Assembly: GCF_027497175.1 (NCBI RefSeq)
Contig: NZ_CP114901.1
Span: 3,348,001 to 3,412,000 of the forward strand
Source of the DNA: Verrucosispora sp. WMMD573
Lineage (GTDB): Bacteria; Actinomycetota; Actinomycetes; Mycobacteriales; Micromonosporaceae
Length of the DNA: 64,000 bases
Direction of reading: 5' to 3'
The first letter of the stretch is position 1; the number at the start of each line of letters is the position of its first letter. Below are positions 40,204 through 47,707 of this stretch, piece by piece. Under the pieces are notes generated by a model. The model saw nothing but the letters and a program-made list of their open reading frames with translations, was not told the origin of the DNA and did no database searches. A program made the position numbers and the translations under genes.

Positions 40204-41964
40204 ATGACCGTCGAGGCCGAGACGACCCGGGCCGGGGAGACGGGCGGGTCGGTGGACCGGCGTGAGCCGGCGCGCCCCGGCCGCCGACGCTGGTTGGTCC
40301 CGCTGCTGCTGGTCGGCGGCTGGCTGCTCGGCACCGCCTGGCGGATCTGGGTGGCCCGCCACGCCAGCATGCCGTTCGCGCACACCGACGAGGACAGTTA
40401 CCTCACCACCGCCCGCGCCCTGGCCGGCGGTCCCGGCGGATTCAGCAGCGAGAACGAGACCCTGCGCCGGATCGGGTACCCGCTGCTCATCGCGCCGGCC
40501 TTCCTCCTCGACCGGGAGTTCCCCGACACCTACCTGCTGGTGCGGGTGATCAACGCGGCGCTGAACGCGACGGTCCTGCCGCTGGCGTACCTGCTCGGTC
40601 GCCGGCTGTTGGGACTGCGGCCCGGTCCGGCCCTGGCGGCGGCGGCCGGCGCGGCGACACTGCCGGCGGTGGCCTTCCACGCCACGATGGCGATGACCGA
40701 CGCGGTGCTCGGGCCGCTGCTGCTGGCCTGGCTGCTCGCCGTGCACCGGCTGGTCGAGCGGCCCGGGGCGGTCGCCGCGGCGATGTGCGGTGCCCTGGCC
40801 GGGGCGGCGTATCTGGTGCACTCGCGCGGGGTGGTGATTGTCGTCGGGCTCGCGCTGCTGGCTCTGGCGCTGGTCGTCCGCCGTCGGCTGGCCCCGGCCG
40901 CGCTGCTGGCGGCGGTGCTGCCGGTGGTGGCCGGGGTGCTCGGCAACGAGGCGGGCGTACGGCTGCTCGGCGATACGGTGCACCTGCTCGGCAGCCCGGC
41001 CGGTGGCAACGTGGTGCGGGCGGTCACCTCGGTCCGAGGGCTGTCGCAGGTGCTGGCGTCCGTCGGAACGCAGGTGTGGTACCTGACGGTGGTCACCTTC
41101 GGGCTGGCCGGGCTGGCCGGTGCCGAGGCGGTCACCCGGCTGTGCCGCCGGGGCGGTGCCGCCGCCAGGTGGACGTTCGGGGTGGCTCTGCTGACCACTG
41201 TGGGCGTCGCCGTCGGCGCGGAGGTCGTCCTGGCCGGGGTACCCGACCGGGTGCCGGACGCCATCTACGCCCGCTACGTGCAGATGTTCGCCCCGTTCTG
41301 GCTGCTGGTCGGCATCGGGCTGCTGTTCGGTACCGCGTACCGTCCGCTGCTGCGCCGGGCCGGCGCCACCGTGCTGCTGCTGGCGGCGGGCGGTGTGCTG
41401 ATCCACCTTCGTCTGTCGCAGGCCGCCGCCGATGGTGCGCCGCTGCGCTGGGGCGGGTTCAGCGCGCCGGACCTGATGGCCCTGACCGGCGGGTGGCGAC
41501 AGATGCGCCCGCTGGTCGGCTCCGCGATCGGGGTCGCCGGTTGCCTGCTGCTCGTGCTCGTGCTCGCGACCCGCCACCGGGTCGCGCGTACCCGCGTGCT
41601 GGCGGTCGTGCTCACCGCGCTGATCGTGGTCAACGTGGCGACCATGCAGGTGATCACGCAGCGGCTGATCCGCCCACTGGCGACGGCCGACACGCCCGTG
41701 CCCAGCGTGACCCAACTGGGGGTCCGGGCGCCGGAGCGGGTCGCCGCCTCCACCGGCGTGCCCTACCAGCTCCGGTACAACCTCAGCCACCAGGTGACCT
41801 GGACCGAGGTGCCGTGGTTCCGCGACCGGCCGCCGGCCGACGCGGAGGTGGTTTTCGCCCGTTGGGCGCCCGGCGAACCCGACGACTGGGACGGCACCCG
41901 GCACGGCTTTGTCCGGCTGGGCGGCGACCCGCAGCGTAAATGGGCCGGGTGGCGGCGCGGGTGA
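40204..41964 (+). CDS. Polytopic membrane protein, GT-C glycosyltransferase-like
   Basis: A 586-residue integral membrane protein with about 11-13 hydrophobic helices. The first extracytoplasmic loop carries HTDEDSYLTTARALAGG, the acidic motif placed where GT-C enzymes (ArnT, PMT and GT39 relatives) bind the lipid-linked sugar and metal. The C-terminal 80 residues form a soluble extracytoplasmic tail. It has a strong GGGAGGAAAAG site before the ATG. Divergent to pseB and near pseH, it may attach or transfer a sugar across the membrane. The donor and acceptor are unknown. Confidence 0.75.
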   Translation: MTVEAETTRAGETGGSVDRREPARPGRRRWLVPLLLVGGWLLGTAWRIWVARHASMPFAHTDEDSYLTTARALAGGPGGFSSENETLRRIGYPLLIAPAFLLDREFPDTYLLVRVINAALNATVLPLAYLLGRRLLGLRPGPALAAAAGAATLPAVAFHATMAMTDAVLGPLLLAWLLAVHRLVERPGAVAAAMCGALAGAAYLVHSRGVVIVVGLALLALALVVRRRLAPAALLAAVLPVVAGVLGNEAGVRLLGDTVHLLGSPAGGNVVRAVTSVRGLSQVLASVGTQVWYLTVVTFGLAGLAGAEAVTRLCRRGGAAARWTFGVALLTTVGVAVGAEVVLAGVPDRVPDAIYARYVQMFAPFWLLVGIGLLFGTAYRPLLRRAGATVLLLAAGGVLIHLRLSQAAADGAPLRWGGFSAPDLMALTGGWRQMRPLVGSAIGVAGCLLLVLVLATRHRVARTRVLAVVLTALIVVNVATMQVITQRLIRPLATADTPVPSVTQLGVRAPERVAASTGVPYQLRYNLSHQVTWTEVPWFRDRPPADAEVVFARWAPGEPDDWDGTRHGFVRLGGDPQRKWAGWRRG

Positions 41965-42029
41965 TTCCGCAGTGGTGGCCAACGTAACTCGTCGGCCACG
42001 TGAACAATGCGTGGACGGGAAACAAAAAA

Positions 42030-42590
42030 TCAGCGAACGCGGCGGTTGGCGCGCTCCAGGAAAATGGGTATCACGGTGATTTCCCGGCCGTCGTGGATCT
42101 CCTGGCGGCTGGGCCCCTCGACAAAACGGAGCCGCCGGTTCATCTGCCGTACCACCGTGTTGTGGGCGAGCACCTCGCCGTCGAGCCGGTCCAGCGCCAG
42201 CACGTCGAAGGCGTGGTCCACCGCCTCCCGCATCACCTCCAGCCAGGCAGGCAGCGTCTCGCCCCGCTCGGCCAGCCCCTCGGCGTCCAGGTAGAAACCC
42301 CACCCGCCGGTACGCGGGCCGGACAGCCGCAGGTCGAAGTAGGTGACCGCGCCACTGGGCACGCCGTCGCGCAGGTAGGTCAGCACCCGACGGGAGGGGT
42401 CCTGACGCACCGCCGACCACCACCGGCGGTGCTCCTCGGCGGTGATGACGTGACTGGTCTTGCTGACCTGTCGGTTGACCTCCTGATTACGCCAGGACAA
42501 CATCAGGTTAACGTCATCCTCGGTGGCGTCACGCAACACGTACCGCTCGCTTTCCGTCCCGTTTACCTGGTCACCGGGCACCCTAATCAC
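42030..42590 (-). CDS. pseH: PseH-like GNAT N-acetyltransferase
   Basis: A 186-residue GNAT acyltransferase. The opening LRDATEDDVNLMLSWRNQEVNRQ is shared by PseH and SpsD proteins, which acylate the 4-amino group of UDP-4-amino-4,6-dideoxy-AltNAc. TAEEHRRWW follows, then the GNAT core (GAVTYFDLRL, GGWGFYLD) and the acetyl-CoA-binding part (VLALDRLDGEVLAHN). The GTG start at 42590 follows AGGTGA. It is convergent with the GT-C-like gene and divergent to the ACP cassette, 27 bases from the ACP start. Confidence 0.88.
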   Translation of the reverse strand: MIRVPGDQVNGTESERYVLRDATEDDVNLMLSWRNQEVNRQVSKTSHVITAEEHRRWWSAVRQDPSRRVLTYLRDGVPSGAVTYFDLRLSGPRTGGWGFYLDAEGLAERGETLPAWLEVMREAVDHAFDVLALDRLDGEVLAHNTVVRQMNRRLRFVEGPSRQEIHDGREITVIPIFLERANRRVR

Positions 42591-42617
42591 GATTCACCTG
42601 GCTGTACACTCCGCCGC

Positions 42618-42869
42618 ATGAAGGAATTGAGTCGGGCGCAGATTCGCGACCTCATGGGCGAGGTGCTCAAGAACCAGGGCAAAGCGTTGCCCGCCGACGA
42701 CGCCGCCGATCTGCGCGAGGTTGGCTTCCGGTCGCTGGACTTCTCCGAGTTGGCGCTGCGCGTCGAGGACGCCACGGGGGAGGAGCTGAACTTCGACGCG
42801 CCCGGGCTGCGCCGGATCGCCACCGTCGGCGACGTGCTGGACTTCCTCGTCGAGTTGCAGCGGCAGTGA
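42618..42869 (+). CDS. Acyl carrier protein
   Basis: An 83-residue free-standing acyl carrier protein. The four-helix fold is recognisable, with the phosphopantetheine serine at Ser39 in GFRSLDFSELALRVED (the usual DSL is RSL here) and the closing helix IATVGDVLDFLVEL. Its acidic helices fit the family. It overlaps the next gene by four bases (GTGA). It opens a four-gene cassette whose members could load (adenylation), reduce (SDR) and prime (PPTase-like) this carrier. Confidence 0.9.
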   Translation: MKELSRAQIRDLMGEVLKNQGKALPADDAADLREVGFRSLDFSELALRVEDATGEELNFDAPGLRRIATVGDVLDFLVELQRQ

Positions 42870-44137
42870 GCGTCGAGACCGCCCCGCAGGCCCCCGTCCA
42901 GCCGGCCGGAGTGGACAATCGGATCGTCGTCGACGGTGCCACGCTCACCTGGCGTGACCTGCCGGAGCTGACCCTTCCCGGGCCCGCTGCCGCGCTGGCC
43001 CACTCGGCCCGGCACGCGCTCGCCGCCGCCCGGCACCACGCCGTGCACGGCACTGAGCTGCTGCTCAGCACGGCCAGCCGGGTCGACGCGGCGATGCGCG
43101 CGGAACTTCGCGACGCCGGGTTCGCGGTGACGGAACTGGGTGACGACCGCGCGGACGGGGACGCGACCGCGCCCGCCCCACGGGCCGCCGAGCCCGGCCG
43201 GTTGTGGCTGCTGACCTCCGGCTCCACCGGTCGTCCCAAGCGGGTGGGGCACACCCTCGAATCGCTCACCACCGTCCGGGGACAGCAGCCCGCGCGGACC
43301 TGGCTCTGCCCGTACGCCCCCGGCACGTACGCCTGGTGGCAGGTGGTCACGCTGTCGCTGACCCAGCCGGGTCAGCATCTGGTGGTGGTGGAACCCGATC
43401 AGCTCGACGACTGGCCGGCGCTGGCGGCCGAGCACGGTGTGGACGCCGCCTCCGGCACCCCCACCTTCTGGCGACGGGCCCTGCACCGTGATCCGGCCGG
43501 GCTGGCCCGGGTGCCGCTGCGTCAGCTGACCCTCGGCGGGGAACCGGTCGACCAGACCATCCTGGACCGGCTGCGGGAGCTGTTCCCGGCGGCCCGGATC
43601 TCCTGGATTTACGCCTCCTCGGAGGTGGGCGCGGCCATCGTGGTGCACGACGGGCGGGCCGGGTTCCCGGTGGAGTGGCTGGACCGGGCAGCTCCGGGCC
43701 GTCCCACCCTCGGGGTGCGCGACGGAGAGCTGGTGATCACCTCGCCGTACCACGGTGTCGGGCTGGACGGTCCGGTCCGCACCGGCGACCGGGCGCAGGT
43801 GAGCGGTGACCGAGTGCTGATCACCGGCCGGCTCGACGCGGACGAGATCAACGTCGGTGGCAGCAAGGTCTCCGCCGGTGTGGTCCGCGACGTGCTGACC
43901 GCGCATCCCCAGGTGGCCTGGGCCCGGGTCGCCGGTCGACGCGCCCCGCTGCTCGGTCACATGGTCGTCGCCGAGGTGGTGCCGGTCGGCAGCGCCACCG
44001 CGCCGGCCGAGGCCGGGCTGGACGAGGCGACGCTGGTGCGCTGGTGTGCCGACCAACTGCCCGAGTACGCGGTGCCGCGTCGGATCCGCGTGCTGACCGA
44101 GATTCCCGTCAAGGAGACCCTGAAGAGCGATGTCTGA
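42866..44137 (+). CDS. Short AMP-binding (acyl-adenylating) enzyme
   Basis: A 423-residue ANL-superfamily adenylating enzyme that would activate a carboxylic acid with ATP and probably load it on the adjacent ACP. Motifs are the P-loop LLTSGSTGRPKRVG (residues 115-128), YASSEVGA, VRTGDRA, the hinge region NVGGSKV and the C-terminal catalytic Lys near 420 (VKETLKSDV). The N-terminal domain is shorter than in typical 500-550-residue ligases, so the substrate is probably small. GTG start, coupled to the ACP gene; its end overlaps the SDR gene by eight bases. Confidence 0.88.
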   Translation: MSVETAPQAPVQPAGVDNRIVVDGATLTWRDLPELTLPGPAAALAHSARHALAAARHHAVHGTELLLSTASRVDAAMRAELRDAGFAVTELGDDRADGDATAPAPRAAEPGRLWLLTSGSTGRPKRVGHTLESLTTVRGQQPARTWLCPYAPGTYAWWQVVTLSLTQPGQHLVVVEPDQLDDWPALAAEHGVDAASGTPTFWRRALHRDPAGLARVPLRQLTLGGEPVDQTILDRLRELFPAARISWIYASSEVGAAIVVHDGRAGFPVEWLDRAAPGRPTLGVRDGELVITSPYHGVGLDGPVRTGDRAQVSGDRVLITGRLDADEINVGGSKVSAGVVRDVLTAHPQVAWARVAGRRAPLLGHMVVAEVVPVGSATAPAEAGLDEATLVRWCADQLPEYAVPRRIRVLTEIPVKETLKSDV

Positions 44138-44888
44138 CCCCACCACCCCCGCCCGACCCGTACCGCCCAGCACCGTGGTGCTCGTCTCCGGCGGTTCCCG
44201 CGGTCTCGGCCTCGCCATCGTCACCGACCTGCTCGAATCGGGCCTGAAGGTGGCTGCCTTCGCCCGTACCGTCACGCCCGAGCTGGCCAAGCTCGCCGAC
44301 ACCCATCCGGAGCGGACGCACGTCGGCTCGGTCGACGTGACCGACCTCGCCGCCGCGCAGACATTCGTGCGGGCGGCCGAGGAGCGACTCGGCCCGATCG
44401 ACGGCGTGGTGAACAACGCGGCCGTCGGGCAGGACTCGCTGCACGTGCACACCGCCAATGCCGACATCGCCCGGATCATCGAGACCAACCTGACCGCGCC
44501 GTTGCAGCTCACCCGGCTGGCCGTGCGGCGGATGCTGGCCCAGGGGCGACGCGGGCGGATCGTCAACATCACCTCGATCTGCGCGCAGCGCGGCTTTCCC
44601 GGCCTGGTGGCGTACTCCGCCACCAAGGGCGGGATGGACGCGGCGACCCGGTCGCTGGCCCGGGAACTCGGCGGGCGGGTGCTGGTCAACGCGGTCGCTC
44701 CGGGCTTCTTCGCCTCGGAGATGTCGGCGGTGCTTGGCCAGACCCAGCTCGACCAGATCGTGCGCCGTACGCCGACCGGTCAGCTGACCGAGCCGGAGGA
44801 GGTGGTGCCGGTGGTGCGGCTGCTGCTGCGCGACCAGACGAACATCAACGGCCAGGTCATCGTGGTCGACGGTGCCGCCTCGATCTGA
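44130..44888 (+). CDS. FabG-like SDR, probable 3-oxoacyl-ACP reductase
   Basis: A 252-residue classical short-chain dehydrogenase. The NADP-binding GGSRGLGLAIV is near residue 18. VDVTDLAAAQ, GVVNNAAVGQ, the Ser in ITSICAQ and the catalytic YSATKGG follow. The C-terminus FINGQVIVVDGAAS-like ending is typical of FabG. In this context it most likely reduces a 3-oxoacyl chain on the adjacent ACP to the 3-hydroxyacyl form. Starts at ATG 44130, overlapping the adenylation gene. Confidence 0.88.
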   Translation: MSDPTTPARPVPPSTVVLVSGGSRGLGLAIVTDLLESGLKVAAFARTVTPELAKLADTHPERTHVGSVDVTDLAAAQTFVRAAEERLGPIDGVVNNAAVGQDSLHVHTANADIARIIETNLTAPLQLTRLAVRRMLAQGRRGRIVNITSICAQRGFPGLVAYSATKGGMDAATRSLARELGGRVLVNAVAPGFFASEMSAVLGQTQLDQIVRRTPTGQLTEPEEVVPVVRLLLRDQTNINGQVIVVDGAASI

Positions 44889-45399
44889 TCCGCCGCACCC
44901 GTTGTCCCGCACCCACGACGGTGCGGGACAACGGGTCGGCGCCCTGCTCGCCGCCGCACCACAGCACCTGCGGGTGGCATCGGCGGCCGACTCGGGTGCC
45001 GCCGTCACCCGCAGCCACCTCGGCGACGGACGCTGTGTCGGCTGGTACGCCCCGCCGGTGCCCGGCTGGCGGGTCGCGATCGACGCCGAGCACGCCGCCG
45101 CCGCGCTACCCGCCGCGCTGGCCCGCCGGTTCGGGGCCACCGACTTCTGGGGCCGGTGGACCCGGGTGGAGTGTCTGGCCAAACTCGCCGACGTACCGGT
45201 GGCCACCTGGTGGCATCGGCACGGCCTGGAGGTGCCGTCCGGCACCGCGTGGCTGTGGCGCACCCTGCCGCTGACCGACCTGGTCGTCACCGTCGCCTTC
45301 ACCCCCACCAACCCGGCCGACCGCGCCGACCGCGCCGACCGGGGACCGCGCCGGGGGTCGCGCACTTTCCCTGATACTGCGGTGTCCGGTTCCGGTTGA
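44872..45399 (+). CDS. 4'-Phosphopantetheinyl-transferase-like protein
   Basis: A 175-residue protein. The segment DFWGRWTRVECLAKL matches the second PPTase core motif (W-x-x-x-E-x-x-x-K), in which Glu and Lys act on CoA and metal. VPGWRVAIDAEHAAAAL may hold the aspartate of the first motif. It is smaller than Sfp (about 225 residues) and the first motif is poor, so activity is uncertain. It starts at GTG 44872, overlapping the SDR gene end by 17 bases; a later start is possible. It could prime the cassette's own ACP. Ten bases separate it from the convergent terC-like gene. Confidence 0.65.
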   Translation: MPPRSDPPHPLSRTHDGAGQRVGALLAAAPQHLRVASAADSGAAVTRSHLGDGRCVGWYAPPVPGWRVAIDAEHAAAALPAALARRFGATDFWGRWTRVECLAKLADVPVATWWHRHGLEVPSGTAWLWRTLPLTDLVVTVAFTPTNPADRADRADRGPRRGSRTFPDTAVSGSG

Positions 45400-45409
45400 G
45401 GCCGCACCT

Positions 45410-46357
45410 TCAGGGAAGTTGCGAGGGCTGCCGCGTCTCCGCTCGGGCGCTGGTGCTGCGCAGACTCCAGGCGATGGACACGGCGATCGTCGCGACGATG
45501 ACGCCAAGGGTGACCGGGATGGGAAGCTTGCCGACCGGAGTCTCGGACAGGATGAGCTTGATCCCGGCGAAGGCCAGCAGCACCGCCAGGCCGTAGTGCA
45601 GGTGCACGAAGCGGCGTAGCAGCCCAGCGAGACAGAAGTACAGGCTACGCAGCCCGAGGATCGCGAACGCGTTAGCTGTCCACACGATGAACGTGCTGGT
45701 GGTGATGGCGAGGATCGCCGCGACCGAGTCGATCGCGAAGATCAGATCGGTGGTCTCGACCGCGATCAGGACCACGAACAGCAGGGTGGCGACCCGCCTG
45801 CCGTCGACCTGGGTGAGGAACCTGTCGCCGTGGTAAACCGGCTCGGTCGGCACGAGGCGGCGGACCAGGCGTACCACCGGGTTACGGTCCGGCGGAGTCT
45901 GCTCGTCGTGCCGGAACGCCATCTTGTAGGCGGTCACGATGAGGAACGCGCCGAACAGGTACGCGGTCCAGAAGAACGTCTCCAGCAACTCCGCGCCGAC
46001 GAAGATGAATGCGAGGCGGAACACCAGCGCACCGATGACCCCCCAGAACAGGACCTTGTGCTGGTACGCGGCCGGAACCCCGAAGTAGGCGAAGATCATC
46101 GCGAAGACGAACACGTTGTCGATGGACAACGCCTTCTCGATGAGATAGCCGGCGAAGTACGTGCCGGCCACGTCGCCGCCCTGCCACGCCCACAGGGTCA
46201 CCCCGAACAGCAGGCCGGCGGCGATCCAGATACCGGACCAGATCGCGGCCTCGCGGAAGCCGATGACATGGTTGTCGCGGTGCAGGAACAGGTCGACGGC
46301 CAGCATCGCGGCGATCGCCAGCATCAGCAGGGCCCAGACCCACCAGGAGACAGACAA
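45410..46357 (-). CDS. TerC-family membrane protein (metal exporter-like)
   Basis: A 315-residue integral membrane protein of the TerC/Alx family with seven or more helices. The conserved FAGYLIEKALSIDNVFVFAMIFAYFGVP and AVETTDLIFAIDSVAAILAI segments carry the acidic residues proposed to bind metal. Relatives such as Alx and MeeF export manganese, and TerC itself is linked to tellurite resistance. It starts at TTG 46357 after GAGAGG. The upstream leader looks like a yybP-ykoY manganese riboswitch and has a striking promoter, both listed separately. Confidence 0.92.
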   Translation of the reverse strand: MSVSWWVWALLMLAIAAMLAVDLFLHRDNHVIGFREAAIWSGIWIAAGLLFGVTLWAWQGGDVAGTYFAGYLIEKALSIDNVFVFAMIFAYFGVPAAYQHKVLFWGVIGALVFRLAFIFVGAELLETFFWTAYLFGAFLIVTAYKMAFRHDEQTPPDRNPVVRLVRRLVPTEPVYHGDRFLTQVDGRRVATLLFVVLIAVETTDLIFAIDSVAAILAITTSTFIVWTANAFAILGLRSLYFCLAGLLRRFVHLHYGLAVLLAFAGIKLILSETPVGKLPIPVTLGVIVATIAVSIAWSLRSTSARAETRQPSQLP

Positions 46358-46394
46358 CGGGAATACCTCTCGTCCGGCCGGATCCGTCGCCGAA

Positions 46395-46515
46395 CCCGGC
46401 GTTGCCGGACGAAGGTCTTCCCGGCCACCGATGCGGTGGCCGCGTCACCGGGGTCCGGATGGCCGGACCCGTACTGACGGCGACGCGCGGAACGTCGGGT
46501 ACTCCCCCTCGAACT
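46395..46515 (-). ncRNA. Putative yybP-ykoY manganese riboswitch in the terC leader
   Basis: The leader read on the minus strand contains GGGGGAGTACCC near its start (around 46509-46497), then CGTCAGTACGGGTCCGG with its paired CCGGACCC, GGTGACGC, and GGGAAGACCTTCGTCCGG near 46425-46408. I recognise this order from actinobacterial yybP-ykoY elements, which bind Mn2+ and often precede terC-like exporters. It begins about ten bases after the predicted promoter and ends about 40 bases before the TTG start. The boundaries are approximate. A covariance-model search would settle it. Confidence 0.72.
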
Positions 46516-46522
46516 GCGTACC

Positions 46523-46552
46523 AGTATTCACGAAGCAAGCTTCGTGTGTCAA
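46523..46552 (-). promoter_or_regulatory. terC promoter whose whole spacer is a palindrome
   Basis: On the minus strand TTGACA (46552-46547) and AATACT (46528-46523) flank exactly 18 bases, cacgaagcttgcttcgtg. These are a perfect inverted repeat (8-base arms, 2-base centre). The -35 box overlaps the stop codon of the upstream ion-channel gene. A palindrome filling the spacer is where a repressor, or a MerR-type activator, would bind. It indicates transcriptional control in addition to the riboswitch. Confidence 0.7.
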
Positions 46553-47655
46553 GGTCGCGTCTGTTCGTCCGGACGGGTCAAGCCGATCGGCGGGCCGTCC
46601 CCGGCGACCCCGAGCACCGACCAGCCGCGCAGCGCCGCGAAAAACGGCAGCGACTGGGAGAGCAACTCGCGGACCAATTCGTCGCCGCCCGGCAGTTGAT
46701 CGAATCGGGGCCCCAACTCGGCGACCAGCCGGGCGTGCAGCCGCCGTAGAACCTCGTCGGGATCCGCGTCGTCCGCTGCCGGCTCGCTGCTCGCCGGGAG
46801 CAGGTGACGGCCCAGGTAACGACTGGTGATGGTGTCCTGGAGTCGAAGCAGGGCGTACGCCAGTTCCTCCGCCCGGGGTCGCAGGCCGCGCCACGGTTCG
46901 CACCTGGCGGCCAGCAGCGCCGCGACGGTGACGGCGGCCATCTGTTCCAGGGCGGGCTCGATGTCGTAGTCACGGCGTCGGGGCCGGTAGGTCAGGGCGA
47001 CCAGTGGATACCGACGAACGGTGTCGTCGACCTCCCGCAGGCTCGCCGCCCAGGCCGTACACCGCTCCCGGGCCACGTCGACCCCCTCGTCGGTCAGGCT
47101 TCGGGCGAGTAGGCCCACCCCGTCGGTGCCGCGCACCTGGTCGTGGATGGTCAGCGCGAACCGGTTGCGGACCGTCAGCCCGGTGATCAGCTCGATGAGA
47201 TAGGTGGCCAGCGCGGCGAAGAAGCCGAAGCCGAGGGCACCGGCCGTCACGGCGAACAGCTTCTGCGCACCGGTGTCCGGGGTGATGTCACCGAAGCCGA
47301 GTACGGTAAGCAGCCCGGTGGCGTAGTAGAGGGCGTCGACGAACCCGGCCGGCCCGTAGCCGGCGACCCGGTGGTAGCCGTCCAGGTTCGGCCAGACGAC
47401 GAGCGCGACCCCGAGCGCCAGCGGCGCGAGCCAGGCGAGAAACGTGGCGGTGACCAGGATGGGTCCCGCCCAGACCAGCGGCGTGCGGCGAGGCGTACGA
47501 CGTCGGCCGGCGGCCAGCGACGAGGCTCGCCAGACCAGCCGCCGGACGGTACGGGCGACCGGTCCCTCCGCGTCCGGATGCAGCACGGTGAGCCAGACGT
47601 CGAACACCACCACGGCGATCAATGTCAGGCCCGCCGTCACCGCCACCAGGGTCAT
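46549..47655 (-). CDS. Two-TM potassium channel-like protein
   Basis: A 368-residue membrane protein. An N-terminal hydrophobic helix is followed by a second near residue 70 and a pore loop whose selectivity filter TVLGFGDITP (near residue 125) matches K+ channels. A further helix follows (LFAVTAGALGFGFFAALATYLIELI). The C-terminal 200 residues are a helical cytoplasmic domain with no RCK nucleotide-binding motif. I chose ATG 47655; an in-frame GTG at 47697 would add 14 residues. It lies 52 bases after pseI on the same strand and may be co-transcribed. Confidence 0.82.
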   Translation of the reverse strand: MTLVAVTAGLTLIAVVVFDVWLTVLHPDAEGPVARTVRRLVWRASSLAAGRRRTPRRTPLVWAGPILVTATFLAWLAPLALGVALVVWPNLDGYHRVAGYGPAGFVDALYYATGLLTVLGFGDITPDTGAQKLFAVTAGALGFGFFAALATYLIELITGLTVRNRFALTIHDQVRGTDGVGLLARSLTDEGVDVARERCTAWAASLREVDDTVRRYPLVALTYRPRRRDYDIEPALEQMAAVTVAALLAARCEPWRGLRPRAEELAYALLRLQDTITSRYLGRHLLPASSEPAADDADPDEVLRRLHARLVAELGPRFDQLPGGDELVRELLSQSLPFFAALRGWSVLGVAGDGPPIGLTRPDEQTRP

Positions 47656-47707
47656 ACCCAGAGGTATACCCGCCGGCCGGGAACCGCCACGACGCACCCC
47701 GGCACCG

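Noticed and set aside
39187..42423. 1078-codon minus-strand frame spanning several genes
   Set aside because: It is antisense to the GT-C-like gene and out of frame with pseB and pseH, all of which have clear family motifs.
42587..44689. 700-codon minus-strand frame over the ACP cassette
   Set aside because: The plus-strand ACP, adenylation and SDR motifs are all present, while the minus-strand translation has none.
42618..45399. Fragment of a polyketide or fatty-acid synthase cluster
   Set aside because: There is no ketosynthase, acyltransferase-malonyl or thioesterase gene, and the cassette is closed on both sides by unrelated genes.
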